Assembly: GCA_003280985.1 (NCBI GenBank)
Contig: QCDH01000004.1
Span: 1-64,000, forward strand
DNA length: 64,000 nt
Direction of reading: 5' to 3'
From: Prochlorococcus sp. AG-355-A18
Lineage (GTDB): Bacteria; Cyanobacteriota; Cyanobacteriia; PCC-6307; Cyanobiaceae
A program made the translations under genes and the position numbers. This document shows, piece by piece, positions 51,788 to 61,403 of the stretch; the stretch's first letter is position 1, and each line of letters opens with the position of its first letter. A model generated the notes under the pieces. The model had not been told where the DNA came from, ran no database searches, and saw only the letters and a list, made by a program, of their open reading frames with translations.

Positions 51788-52330
51788 ATGAGCATCTTTT
51801 TGAAGATTAGATTAACTTTAATCTTAATAAGTAAATTTTACAACTTGGACAAACTGTATTTGCCAATAGTGAATAGAAGGAATCCAGATCCATTAAAAAA
51901 TTGTCTTGATAATTTCAAAAAATCATGGGGAGACTTAAATAATCTTTCTAAAATCAACGAAAACTGGAAGAACTTAATCGGTTTGGAACTATTTAAAGAA
52001 TGCAAACCATTAAATATTGAAAAAAAAATACTTACCATTGCGGTTAATAATCCACAATGGCGCCAAGCCTTAATCTATAACAAGCATAAATTAAAAGAGA
52101 GAATCGAGAAAATTGGAATAACTTTGAATGAAATAAAGATAATACAAAATTATGAAATTAAGAATAAAACTATTAAAGCGACTAATGCAAAGATAGTTTG
52201 GGCAAAGCATCCAAGCAGAATACATCAAAATAATATGAGCATTTGTACTTTCTGTAATTCCCCTACTCCTCAGGGCGAAATCAAAAGATGGGGAAAGTGT
52301 TCTTTTTGCTGGAGAAAAATAAATAACTAA
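51788..52330 (+). CDS. DUF721/DciA-like protein with C-terminal zinc ribbon (N-terminus uncertain)
   Basis: SWGDLNNLSKINENWKNLIGLELFKECKPLNIEKKILTIAVNNPQWRQALIY; CTFCNSPTPQGEIKRWGKCSFC. Confidence 0.75.
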   Translation: MSIFLKIRLTLILISKFYNLDKLYLPIVNRRNPDPLKNCLDNFKKSWGDLNNLSKINENWKNLIGLELFKECKPLNIEKKILTIAVNNPQWRQALIYNKHKLKERIEKIGITLNEIKIIQNYEIKNKTIKATNAKIVWAKHPSRIHQNNMSICTFCNSPTPQGEIKRWGKCSFCWRKINN

Positions 52331-52335
52331 ATTCT

Positions 52336-53037
52336 TTACTTAGTTAAAATTAGTATTCCCATTTGCCCCCCCAAAATAGTCCTATATTCAGCTTTTTTAA
52401 ATCCAACTTCCTTAGCAATATTTATAAGCTCATTTTTCTTTGGAAAGTTTCTAATACTTTTTTCAATATATGCGTACTCCGGACCTAAATTAAAAAGCCG
52501 CGAAATGGTTACTACAATAAATCTCAAATAAATTTTCTGAAAAATATTGGATAAAGAACGTTTTGTTGAGTGATTAAAATCCAAAAATCCTGCTCTTCCT
52601 TTATCCTTCAAAAGATAAAAAACCTTTCTTAGCCCTTCTTCAACATTATTCAAGTTTCTTAGTCCATATGACATACAAATCCCATCAAAATTTTTTGAAT
52701 AATCATTTATTTCTAAAACATCTTGAATTTCCCACTTAATAAATTGATTTTTTTTTAACTCTGATTTTTTCTTTGCAATATTTAAGATATCTTTTGCACT
52801 GTCAATTCCAGTAATTGAGCCCATTGGACTAACTCTCTCAGAAATTAAGAACGCTAAATCTCCAGTTCCGCAGCACAAATCAGCCCAATCTTCACCATTT
52901 AAAGGTTCCAATAAATTAACTAACTTCCTTTTCCATAATCTGTGCAGCCCAAAACTTAATAAGTTATTTAAAAAGTCATATTTATAAGAAATTTTATTAA
53001 ATATATTTTTGACTTCGGAAGTTTTTGTGAATTTCAT
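52336..53037 (-). CDS. demethyl(phyllo)quinone methyltransferase (UbiE/MenG family)
   Basis: VKNIFNKISYKYDFLNNLLSFGLHRLWKRKLV, ADLCCGTGDLAF, GICMSYGLRNL. Confidence 0.9.
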   Translation of the reverse strand: MKFTKTSEVKNIFNKISYKYDFLNNLLSFGLHRLWKRKLVNLLEPLNGEDWADLCCGTGDLAFLISERVSPMGSITGIDSAKDILNIAKKKSELKKNQFIKWEIQDVLEINDYSKNFDGICMSYGLRNLNNVEEGLRKVFYLLKDKGRAGFLDFNHSTKRSLSNIFQKIYLRFIVVTISRLFNLGPEYAYIEKSIRNFPKKNELINIAKEVGFKKAEYRTILGGQMGILILTK

Positions 53038-53082
53038 TTTTAAATTTTAAGCTTATTTCTTTTTGGGATTAAATTAAATTTT

Positions 53083-53853
53083 TTATTCATATGGTCTAAT
53101 TGGTAGTTTTTTTTCGAGTAGGAAAGTTTTTATTTCTTTTAAAGTAAGTTTCTTATCATGAAGTAATGATGCTAAAAGAGCTGCTGAAGCCCTGCCTTCT
53201 TTAAAAACATCATAGATATCTTCTAGGGAGCCTGCCCCTCCGGAAGCAATAACTGGAATATCAACAATATTTGCAACAGATTCTGTCAAATTCAAATCAT
53301 ATCCATTCTGTGTTCCATCACCATCCATTGAAGTAAGCAATATTTCCCCTGCGCCTAAATCTTCAACTTTCTTTGCCCAACTTAATACATCTATACCAGT
53401 ATTTTCTCGCCCTCCTTTTACATATACCTCCCACTCACCAACCTTATTAACTTTTCTTCGAGCATCAATCGCTATAACGATGCATTGAGTACCAAATTCT
53501 CTAGAACTTTCAGAAATTAAATCGGGATTTCTTACGGCTGAGGAATTCAAACTCACTTTATCCGCTCCTGCTCTTAAAAGATCATTAATAGAAGAAACAG
53601 AATCTATACCTCCGCCTACTGTAAAAGGAATTTTTACTGATTTTGCTGTCCTAGAAACAAGGTCAACTAATGTATTCCTATTTTCAACGCTCGCTCTAAT
53701 ATCTAAAAATACCAATTCATCTGCGCCTTCATCAGAATATCTACATGCCAATTCAACAGGATCACCTGAATCTCTTAAGTTAACAAAATTTACACCTTTA
53801 ACTACTCTGCCATTAGCGACATCTAAACAAGGAATTAAACGAAGAGCTACCAT
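53083..53853 (-). CDS. hisF: imidazole glycerol phosphate synthase subunit HisF
   Basis: [55 protein letters not shown]. Confidence 0.97.
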   Translation of the reverse strand: MVALRLIPCLDVANGRVVKGVNFVNLRDSGDPVELACRYSDEGADELVFLDIRASVENRNTLVDLVSRTAKSVKIPFTVGGGIDSVSSINDLLRAGADKVSLNSSAVRNPDLISESSREFGTQCIVIAIDARRKVNKVGEWEVYVKGGRENTGIDVLSWAKKVEDLGAGEILLTSMDGDGTQNGYDLNLTESVANIVDIPVIASGGAGSLEDIYDVFKEGRASAALLASLLHDKKLTLKEIKTFLLEKKLPIRPYE

Positions 53854-53912
53854 TTTAGTAAAAATTGTCCAAATACTGTTAATCTTGCATAATAGCTTCC
53901 ATTTTACCTCTT

Positions 53913-54137
53913 ATGGCTGAAACAAAATTATTACCCAAAATCGGTAGTAAAATCAAAATTAACATTAACAAAGTAAAAGATAGACTACCAGCAAAATTAA
54001 TTGATCAAATATCCTCTAATCCTAAAGCCGTAATAACAGGCTATAAGATGACAGATGGCCGGAGTATTGGAATCACCGCAAAATTTCAGAATGGTGAGCA
54101 AAACTGGTTTTTCCCAGAAGAAATTGAGAAAGGTTAA
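53913..54137 (+). CDS. DUF2862-like small protein
   Basis: 74 aa GSKIKININKVKDRLPAKLIDQISSNPKAVITGYKMTDGRSIGITAKFQNGEQNWFFPEEIE; upstream of chlG. Confidence 0.72.
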   Translation: MAETKLLPKIGSKIKININKVKDRLPAKLIDQISSNPKAVITGYKMTDGRSIGITAKFQNGEQNWFFPEEIEKG

Positions 54138-54145
54138 AGAGTAAA

Positions 54146-55093
54146 GTGAATGATCCAAAACAACTATTAGGAATTAAGGGTGCATCTGAAACTTCAAGTA
54201 TATGGAAACTTCGTATACAGTTAATGAAGCCCATCACGTGGATCCCTTTGATATGGGGAGTTATTTGTGGAGCAGCTGCAAGTGGAAATTTTGAATGGAC
54301 ATTTAGTAATGTTTTAGCTTCACTAGCATGTATGTTAATGAGTGGGCCACTTCTGGCAGGTTATACACAAACCATAAATGATTTTTTTGATAAAGAAATT
54401 GATGCAATTAACGAACCAAATAGACCAATTCCCTCTGGAAAAATTTCAATTAAAGATGTAAAAATTCAAATTTGGGTATTACTTATTGCAGGTTTAATTG
54501 TTGCTTTTCTATTAGATTTATATGCTAAACATAACTTTCCCTCCCTCTTGCTTTTAGCATTAGGAGGATCTTTTGTTAGTTATATATATTCTGCTCCACC
54601 CCTTAAATTAAAACAGAATGGTTGGCTTGGAAATTATGCATTAGGCGCATCATATATAGCTTTACCTTGGTGGGCAGGACAAGCCTTGTTTGGAAAATTA
54701 ACTATTGTGACTGCATTACTAACGCTTGCTTATAGCCTTTCAGGACTTGGAATTGCTGTTATTAATGATTTCAAAAGTGTTGAAGGGGACTCAAAGCTAG
54801 GCTTAAATTCTTTACCAGTAGTATTTGGAATTAAAAATGCAAGTAGAATAAGTGCTGGCCTGATTGACATTTTTCAATTAGCAATGGTTGTAGTATTAGT
54901 CATTATTGGTCAACATTTAGCCTCTGTAATTTTGGTTTTATTGGTAATACCTCAAATTACATTTCAAGATATGTGGTTACTACGAGATCCTCTAAAGTTT
55001 GATGTCAAATATCAAGCAAGTGCCCAACCATTCCTTATAACTGGAATGTTAGTTACAGCTTTAGCGATAGGACATAGTTTTTTAGTTGCTTAA
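54146..55093 (+). CDS. chlG: chlorophyll synthase
   Basis: LMKPITWIPLIWGVICGAAASG, QTINDFFDKEIDAINEPNRPIPSG, IYSAPPLKLKQNGWLGNYALGASYIALPWW. Confidence 0.96.
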   Translation: MNDPKQLLGIKGASETSSIWKLRIQLMKPITWIPLIWGVICGAAASGNFEWTFSNVLASLACMLMSGPLLAGYTQTINDFFDKEIDAINEPNRPIPSGKISIKDVKIQIWVLLIAGLIVAFLLDLYAKHNFPSLLLLALGGSFVSYIYSAPPLKLKQNGWLGNYALGASYIALPWWAGQALFGKLTIVTALLTLAYSLSGLGIAVINDFKSVEGDSKLGLNSLPVVFGIKNASRISAGLIDIFQLAMVVVLVIIGQHLASVILVLLVIPQITFQDMWLLRDPLKFDVKYQASAQPFLITGMLVTALAIGHSFLVA

Positions 55094-56864
55094 AGTGCAA
55101 AAGATAAAATCCAAATCTTTTGTTTTAATAATTCCAATTTTAATTTTTTCTGGAATATCTTTTTATTTTTTTAGTCTAATATTTACTACATTAAAATTTG
55201 ATTTAACCAAAAAGAAAGGGTCTCGGATAACCAATTATTCTTATGTAATATTATCTTCTAATAATAAGATATTAAGCAAATTAAGCCGCAAATTCGAAAT
55301 AGATAATAGTAAACATAAAATTCCATTTTTTCTTAAACATTCTTTTATATCTTCGGAGGATAAAAGATTTTTTAAACATAACGGAATAGATTTAAAAAGC
55401 ATTTCACGTGCTCTTATTCAAAATATTAGAAGTGGTTATGTTAAAGAGGGAGGAAGTACGATTACTCAACAAGTTGCCAGATTACTTTTTCTAAATAATG
55501 ATGTAAGTTTTCAAAGAAAAATTAAAGAAATTTTTTTATCACTCATACTTGAATTTAGATATAACAAGAATCAAATTTTAAAATTATATTTAAATAATAT
55601 TTATTTAGGATCAGGCGCTTATGGGGTGAACGAGGCTGCTCAAGTTTATTTTGGAAAACTAATAGAAGAATTGACATTATCAGAGATCGCATTAGTTGCA
55701 GGCTTAGCACCAGCTCCATCAATTTATTCACCATATCAAAATATAGAATTAGCTATTAAAAATAGAAATAAAGTTCTTGAATCAATGTATGTTGATGGAT
55801 ATATTTCTCTTGCAGATAAGAATAAGGCTATTAAAGAGAAAATAAACCTAAATTATCAAAAAAATGATAATTTTTTAGATGATAAATTACTAATAAATTT
55901 TATTCTTGAGGAAACAGATAAAAAAATTGACAATAAAAATGATTATAAGTTTTTAAGAATTAAATCTTCTATCAACAAAGATTGGCAAGGAAAAGCCCAA
56001 AAAATATCAAGATTTGCTGGGCCTAAAGAAATTGAGTTTGCTCTTTTATCAATTGAATCAAGCACAGGACTAATCAAGACGATGATAACAAGCAGAAATC
56101 CGTCAATTAATGAATATAATAGAGTGATTACATCTGTAAGACCTTTAGGTTCTACTTTTAAAATAATTCCTTATGCTGCTGCATTAATAGAAGGAATAAA
56201 ATTAAAAGATAAATTTGAAGATTTACCAAGATGCTGGGAAAGTTATTGCCCAAAAAATTTTTCAGAAGAATATAGAGGTTCAATATCTTTGCTTGAATCA
56301 TTTAAAAGTTCATCAAATATCGTTCCAATATCAATCACAAAAAAAATCGGCTTAAAAAATATTATTAAATTGGCAAATTCATTTGGACTAGGTTATAAGC
56401 ATGAGTTTGAGGAATTCCCATCATTAGCTATTGGCTCATATGGAGATAATCTTTTAAACATTACAAATGCATATTCTGCAATAAATAATAATGGAAATAT
56501 TCAAAGCCCTAACATCTTAGAAAAAATAGAGTCTTTAAATTATCAAACTATTTGGGAAAACAAATTTATTTCCAAGAAAATATTAGATTTTAAAGTAAAC
56601 AAAAAAATAAATAAACTTCTTGAAAAATCTGTAAAAGAGGGAACCTCAAAAGCAGCCTCTATAAAAGGAAAAAAAATTTATGGAAAAACAGGAACATCTG
56701 ATGGGAATAAAGATCTTTGGTTTATTGGTTCATTGGATAACCTTACAACAGGGATCTGGATAGGTTACGACAATAACAAAGAATCTGAATTATCTAGTGG
56801 AAATGCAGCATATTTATGGAAGAGATTTATAAGTGAAATTTATAAAATCCCAATTAAAAAATAG
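55086..56864 (+). CDS. class A penicillin-binding protein (transglycosylase/transpeptidase)
   Basis: SSEDKRFFKHNGIDLKSISRALIQNIRSGYVKEGGSTITQQVARLL, RPLGSTFKIIPYAAAL, YGKTGTSDGNKDLWFIG. Confidence 0.94.
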   Translation: MLKVQKIKSKSFVLIIPILIFSGISFYFFSLIFTTLKFDLTKKKGSRITNYSYVILSSNNKILSKLSRKFEIDNSKHKIPFFLKHSFISSEDKRFFKHNGIDLKSISRALIQNIRSGYVKEGGSTITQQVARLLFLNNDVSFQRKIKEIFLSLILEFRYNKNQILKLYLNNIYLGSGAYGVNEAAQVYFGKLIEELTLSEIALVAGLAPAPSIYSPYQNIELAIKNRNKVLESMYVDGYISLADKNKAIKEKINLNYQKNDNFLDDKLLINFILEETDKKIDNKNDYKFLRIKSSINKDWQGKAQKISRFAGPKEIEFALLSIESSTGLIKTMITSRNPSINEYNRVITSVRPLGSTFKIIPYAAALIEGIKLKDKFEDLPRCWESYCPKNFSEEYRGSISLLESFKSSSNIVPISITKKIGLKNIIKLANSFGLGYKHEFEEFPSLAIGSYGDNLLNITNAYSAINNNGNIQSPNILEKIESLNYQTIWENKFISKKILDFKVNKKINKLLEKSVKEGTSKAASIKGKKIYGKTGTSDGNKDLWFIGSLDNLTTGIWIGYDNNKESELSSGNAAYLWKRFISEIYKIPIKK

Positions 56865-56873
56865 ATTATATTT

Positions 56874-58190
56874 TTAAGATTTATTAGAAATTATTGCAGA
56901 ATAAAATCCATCTCCAGGATATCCTAAGCTAGGTAAAATTTGCTTTTGGCTTATCAATTTTAAACCTTTATTTTTTTCAATAAATCGTTCAATTAATAGA
57001 TTATTTTCATCGGGACAAATAGTACAAGTTGAATAAACTAAAGTTCCATCTTTTTTCAAAAGAGGAAAAATACTCTTTAATAGTTTTTCCTGCAATAAGG
57101 TTAAGGATTTTATTTTTTCTTTACTTAAAGACCATCTAGAATCTGGATTCCTAGATAGAGTTCCAATCCCAGAACAAGGAGCATCTAACAAAATTTTATC
57201 AAAATAAGATATAAACTTTGGATTTAATTCAAGCAAACTTGTTGCATCAGCCTTGAGGATATTTACAGATTTTAAATTTAACCTTTCTAAATTTGATTCA
57301 AGTATTTTCAATCTTTTTGCTGATCTATCTACGGCAATGATTTCAGCACTATCATTTGTTAATTCTGCAAGGTGAGTAGACTTACTTCCTGGAGCTGCAC
57401 AAGCATCTAAAATCTTTTCACCTTCTTTTGGATTTAAAAGAGGTGCTATCCACTGAGAAGATCTATCTTGAATTGTCCAAAGTCCATCACTATACCCTGG
57501 TAAATTTTTTATAGATCTTGGATTAGATTTTAAAGTAATTCCATTATGTAAATCATTAATAATTTCAGCATCAATATTATTTTCATGAAGTACTTTCAAA
57601 AAGTTATCTAAATTAGTTTTTAATTGGTTAATTCTCAAATCAATTGATGGTTTTTTATTAAATGCCTTAATGATATTTTCACCCTCGCTATTGCCGACCC
57701 ATTTATAAAGATCCTTCACAAGCCATAATGGAAATGATTCAAGATATGAAATTCTTTCTTTTCTATCAGAAGATAATTCCGGAAAGATTTTTTGTTCTAA
57801 TTTTCTAGATGCATTTCTCAATATCGCATTAACAGTTCCCGCTAAACCATTTAAATCTGTTTTTTTAGCTACTTCTACAGTGGTAGAAATAGCAGCAGGA
57901 AATGGAATTTTATCCATTTTCAATAGTTGATACAAACCTATATGTAAAAGCCATCTTAACTTTGGAGGCTGCTTTTTATGAGTAATTTTTGATGTATGAT
58001 CCGTCCAAAGATCAAGAAATTTTCTATACCTTATGCATCCAAAAGATAATTCCGTAATAAAAGCTATATCAAGAGGATTAAATTGATAATTTTTTAAAAC
58101 CTTTTCAAGAGCATGATCAGAAAAATCACCAGAACTAACTTTTAATAAAATTTCCCAAGCTGCCTTTCTTTGTAAATATCCTATGCTCAA
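56874..58190 (-). CDS. rsmB: 16S rRNA (cytosine-5)-methyltransferase RsmB
   Basis: DRSSQWIAPLLNPKEGEKILDACAAPGSKSTHLAEL, LLDAPCSGIGTLSRNPDSRW, LVYSTCTICPDEN. Confidence 0.95.
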   Translation of the reverse strand: MSIGYLQRKAAWEILLKVSSGDFSDHALEKVLKNYQFNPLDIAFITELSFGCIRYRKFLDLWTDHTSKITHKKQPPKLRWLLHIGLYQLLKMDKIPFPAAISTTVEVAKKTDLNGLAGTVNAILRNASRKLEQKIFPELSSDRKERISYLESFPLWLVKDLYKWVGNSEGENIIKAFNKKPSIDLRINQLKTNLDNFLKVLHENNIDAEIINDLHNGITLKSNPRSIKNLPGYSDGLWTIQDRSSQWIAPLLNPKEGEKILDACAAPGSKSTHLAELTNDSAEIIAVDRSAKRLKILESNLERLNLKSVNILKADATSLLELNPKFISYFDKILLDAPCSGIGTLSRNPDSRWSLSKEKIKSLTLLQEKLLKSIFPLLKKDGTLVYSTCTICPDENNLLIERFIEKNKGLKLISQKQILPSLGYPGDGFYSAIISNKS

Positions 58191-58240
58191 AATATAATTA
58201 ATTTTTAAATATAACTTTAATATACAAAAAATTCAAAAAT

Positions 58241-58384
58241 TTAAACTACTTTTTCAATTGCAGAATTAAACCAAATAAAACCTAAGATAGAAATAAGTGA
58301 AAGATTAAATCCTAAAAAAAGAAAGATATTTAAAGAATGGATTCTTTCCCGAAAAAATATTTTTTTCTCTTTTTGATACTTCAT
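58241..58384 (-). CDS. small hydrophobic protein (47 aa), absent from supplied ORF list
   Basis: MKYQKEKKIFFRERIHSLNIFLFLGFNLSLISILGFIWFNSAIEKVV; one predicted TM helix. Confidence 0.5.
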   Translation of the reverse strand: MKYQKEKKIFFRERIHSLNIFLFLGFNLSLISILGFIWFNSAIEKVV

Positions 58385-58402
58385 TATTAAAATAAAACTT
58401 AT

Positions 58403-58582
58403 TCAGGATTTCAAACGGCAACCAATATTGATAGATCCTGCATCAAGCATTCTGCCTAATTTAATTGCTATGGATTCCTCCAGCCTAGTGAAATTAGATT
58501 GATGGGTAGTTATCCAATCTAATTCAGAAAAAGTGATAATTCCCGTCGAATTACTTTTTAAAAAAAGTATTCCAATTTCCAC
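58403..58582 (-). CDS. small conserved-looking protein (59 aa, GTG start), absent from supplied ORF list
   Basis: (M)EIGILFLKSNSTGIITFSELDWITTHQSNFTRLEESIAIKLGRMLDAGSINIGCRLKS. Confidence 0.6.
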   Translation of the reverse strand: MEIGILFLKSNSTGIITFSELDWITTHQSNFTRLEESIAIKLGRMLDAGSINIGCRLKS

Positions 58583-58687
58583 TAGATAAATCTAATTTTT
58601 TCTAAGTTAGCATCCGTACTTAATATTTCTTCATAACATAATATTCTTTTAATTTTTCAAAAACAACATTAGGTTATTACTCTTAAT

Positions 58688-60178
58688 TTATTGAATATCT
58701 CTTAAAAATTTATCGGCCGTTTTTAAGTGATTATTTAATTTTTCCTCTGACATTTTATCGAGATTTCTCGTTAACATTGCCAGACGATATTGCTTTCTAA
58801 AAAAGCTTTCATTATCTTTAATAAATCTCCAAAATAAGCCATCCCATATTTCACACCATGGGCCACTTTTGAAATTAGACATTTTCTTTACATAATTAGA
58901 GCTTGATATATATGGCTTTGTTGAAAAGATACCTCCATCACTAAACTGACTCATTCCGTAAACATTTGGGACCATAACCCAATCATAGGAATCAATAAAC
59001 ATTTCCATAAACCATTTATAAACTTGGTTGGGGTGAATTCTACATAGAAGCATAAAGTTGCCAACAATCATTAGCCGCTCAATATGATGACAATAACCAA
59101 ATTTAATAATATTTTTTATAACAATGTCTACTGGTTCAATTCCTGTATTTCCTTGATAAAAAGATTTTGGAATTGGCTTATCTTCAAAATTCCAAAAATT
59201 ACTGTTCCGCATCTTTGTTCCATACTTTTTATAGACGAGGCAAATAAATTCTCTCCATCCAATAATTTGACGAATAAAGCCCTCTAAAGAGTTAATAGGA
59301 ACATTATTATTTTTTGCAAAAAGTAATGCTTTATTTACTACTACATCTGGAGTTAATAAGCCGCTATTTAAAAGAGGAGAAAGTAAACTATGCCATAAAA
59401 AAGAATTTTCTCTAGAAATAGCATCCTCATAATCTCCAAATAAGAAAAATCTGTGTTTAAAAAAATCATTTAACCATTCATCTGCCTCATCAAAATTAGT
59501 TGGATATAAAAAGTTATTACTTTCTCCAATAAACTCAATATCAAAATTGGCTAATGACCTTTCTGCATAAACTACAAATTTATTTTTTTTTAATTTAGGT
59601 GTATCAGGTATGTTAATCTTTTTTGGTAATTTTTTTCTATTCATTTCATCGAAACTCCATTTACCACCTTCAGGTGTATCATCAGGATTAACTAAAATCT
59701 TTTGGCTCTTTCTTTGATTCTCGTAAAATCTCCCCATAAGAGGTTTTTTTGTATTTGATGCAAATAACTCTTTTAAATCTTCACTGCTCATAAACATAGG
59801 AGAAGGCAAAATATTTAAATCTAAATTATTACTTTCAACAAAATTATTAATCCTCTTCATTATTAAAAAATCATGAGGGTCAATGAGATTTATTTTCTGA
59901 TATTTATCTTTAATAAATTCCGTTAAGTAGTCAACAGTAGAAATGTTATTCTTGTTTTCGATATATAAAACTTTAAAGCCAGATATTTCTAAATAATTTT
60001 TATAAGCGAGCATAGATGCTCTATGAAAAACTAACTTGTTTTTATGGTTAATTAATTTATGAAATTTATCGTTTCCAAAAAACAATGAGTCTTCCAAAAT
60101 CAAAATTTCACAATTTATTTTTAAGATTGAGCTTTCTCTAAAAAGTTGATTCGGGAAAATAATTGATACTTGTTTCAT
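58688..60178 (-). CDS. deoxyribodipyrimidine photolyase-related protein (cryptochrome/photolyase superfamily, bacterial (6-4)-type clade)
   Basis: [95 protein letters not shown]. Confidence 0.92.
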   Translation of the reverse strand: MKQVSIIFPNQLFRESSILKINCEILILEDSLFFGNDKFHKLINHKNKLVFHRASMLAYKNYLEISGFKVLYIENKNNISTVDYLTEFIKDKYQKINLIDPHDFLIMKRINNFVESNNLDLNILPSPMFMSSEDLKELFASNTKKPLMGRFYENQRKSQKILVNPDDTPEGGKWSFDEMNRKKLPKKINIPDTPKLKKNKFVVYAERSLANFDIEFIGESNNFLYPTNFDEADEWLNDFFKHRFFLFGDYEDAISRENSFLWHSLLSPLLNSGLLTPDVVVNKALLFAKNNNVPINSLEGFIRQIIGWREFICLVYKKYGTKMRNSNFWNFEDKPIPKSFYQGNTGIEPVDIVIKNIIKFGYCHHIERLMIVGNFMLLCRIHPNQVYKWFMEMFIDSYDWVMVPNVYGMSQFSDGGIFSTKPYISSSNYVKKMSNFKSGPWCEIWDGLFWRFIKDNESFFRKQYRLAMLTRNLDKMSEEKLNNHLKTADKFLRDIQ

Positions 60179-60306
60179 CTTTGCGACTTCCTGTTACTGC
60201 ATCTTTTTGAACAGTAGATAACATCATCCCAACAGTTTTTCCATTTTTTACGCCACTCGAACGGCCTCTTGCAAACAGGACAAGTTTTAGTAGAAAGATT
60301 TTTCAA
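60175..60306 (-). CDS. DUF2256-like zinc-ribbon microprotein (43 aa, TTG start), absent from supplied ORF list
   Basis: (M)[42 protein letters not shown]; CPxC...C...YCSxxC; stop overlaps photolyase ATG. Confidence 0.88.
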   Translation of the reverse strand: MKNLSTKTCPVCKRPFEWRKKWKNCWDDVIYCSKRCSNRKSQR

Positions 60307-60309
60307 AAT

Positions 60310-60546
60310 TTATAATTTTCTTTTATGAGTAGATTTAAATCTAGTTGAATCTTTAAGCGCCATATGTTTTGTATTTCTTCCCGAAACTCTCTTTCTCCAG
60401 ACTTTGAAGGATTTTGGTTTAAGATTTTGACGCATAATTTTTATCGCATCTTCCTCTTTTAAACCAAATTGATACTCGATGGCTTCAAAGGGTGTTCTAT
60501 CTTCCCAACACATTTCTATTATTCTGTCTATGTCGATACTTTCCAT
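60310..60546 (-). CDS. TIGR03643-like small protein
   Basis: DIDRIIEMCWEDRTPFEAIEYQFGLKEEDAIKIMRQNLKPKSFKVWRKRVSGRNTKH. Confidence 0.85.
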   Translation of the reverse strand: MESIDIDRIIEMCWEDRTPFEAIEYQFGLKEEDAIKIMRQNLKPKSFKVWRKRVSGRNTKHMALKDSTRFKSTHKRKL

Positions 60547-60548
60547 AT

Positions 60549-60953
60549 TTATTGTTCACATTGTGAGGTACAAAGTTTTTCAATATCGGATCTACCTGTA
60601 ATTTGAAGTCTATATTTTGCCCAATATTTGTATACCAGTCTTAATATTGGGGATAACAATTTAATCTTCAAGGGATAGTAAACCCAACCTAAACCAACTA
60701 ATTCATAAGAATATGCAAGTACATCTAGTCCCCTAATAATTTCACCATTTTTCATAATCCCATGCAGGTTGGACATAGCTTCTGAATATGAGATGTCATT
60801 AAAAAGACTTTGATCATAATCTTTACTATTAATATCTATAAATGCAATTTGATTTAAGATATCTCTTTTTTTAAGAAAATTTGTTTCCCTCAAACAAAGT
60901 GGACAACCACCATCGAATAAAAAGGTTAATTTATTTTTCATATTTTTATTCAA
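60549..60953 (-). CDS. DCC family (DUF393) thiol-disulfide oxidoreductase-like protein
   Basis: LTFLFDGGCPLCLRETNFLKKRD (DxxCPxC), LHGIMKNGEIIRGLDVLAYSYELVGLGW. Confidence 0.9.
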   Translation of the reverse strand: MNKNMKNKLTFLFDGGCPLCLRETNFLKKRDILNQIAFIDINSKDYDQSLFNDISYSEAMSNLHGIMKNGEIIRGLDVLAYSYELVGLGWVYYPLKIKLLSPILRLVYKYWAKYRLQITGRSDIEKLCTSQCEQ

Positions 60954-61118
60954 ATATAGAAATTAAAAAACTTTTTTGTGGAATAAAAAATTTTTTTTAT
61001 AGTACAAGCTTTATAAAGCCTTAATAATTGCCAGTTCTAATTTAGTGAAAATATATTATCTTATTTATTAATAAGCCATTGATTAAGGGATACATCAATG
61101 GTTTAAAACTATTTATGA

Positions 61119-61322
61119 TCAGTCATCTAGAAGATGAACTCCTTCTCCTACATCAGGAGTAAATTTACAATATTTTTCAAAAATAAGTCCAACACTTCGC
61201 ATTTTTTCTCCTAATTCATCGTTAAATTTATTCCATTCTTCCGATTCACGATCAGGTAAATTCCACCCTTGTTTTTCTACCATACTTGTTATTAATGTAT
61301 AGTCCCATTCTATGTATGCCAT
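61119..61322 (-). CDS. conserved hypothetical protein (67 aa)
   Basis: MAYIEWDYTLITSMVEKQGWNLPDRESEEWNKFNDELGEKMRSVGLIFEKY; clean ORF in an otherwise empty gap. Confidence 0.6.
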   Translation of the reverse strand: MAYIEWDYTLITSMVEKQGWNLPDRESEEWNKFNDELGEKMRSVGLIFEKYCKFTPDVGEGVHLLDD

Positions 61323-61403
61323 TGAGTTAATTTAAACTACCAAAATATTATAAACCAAGAGATTTAATAGGTAATCAATATTTTTTGAATATACTTTAAA
61401 AGT

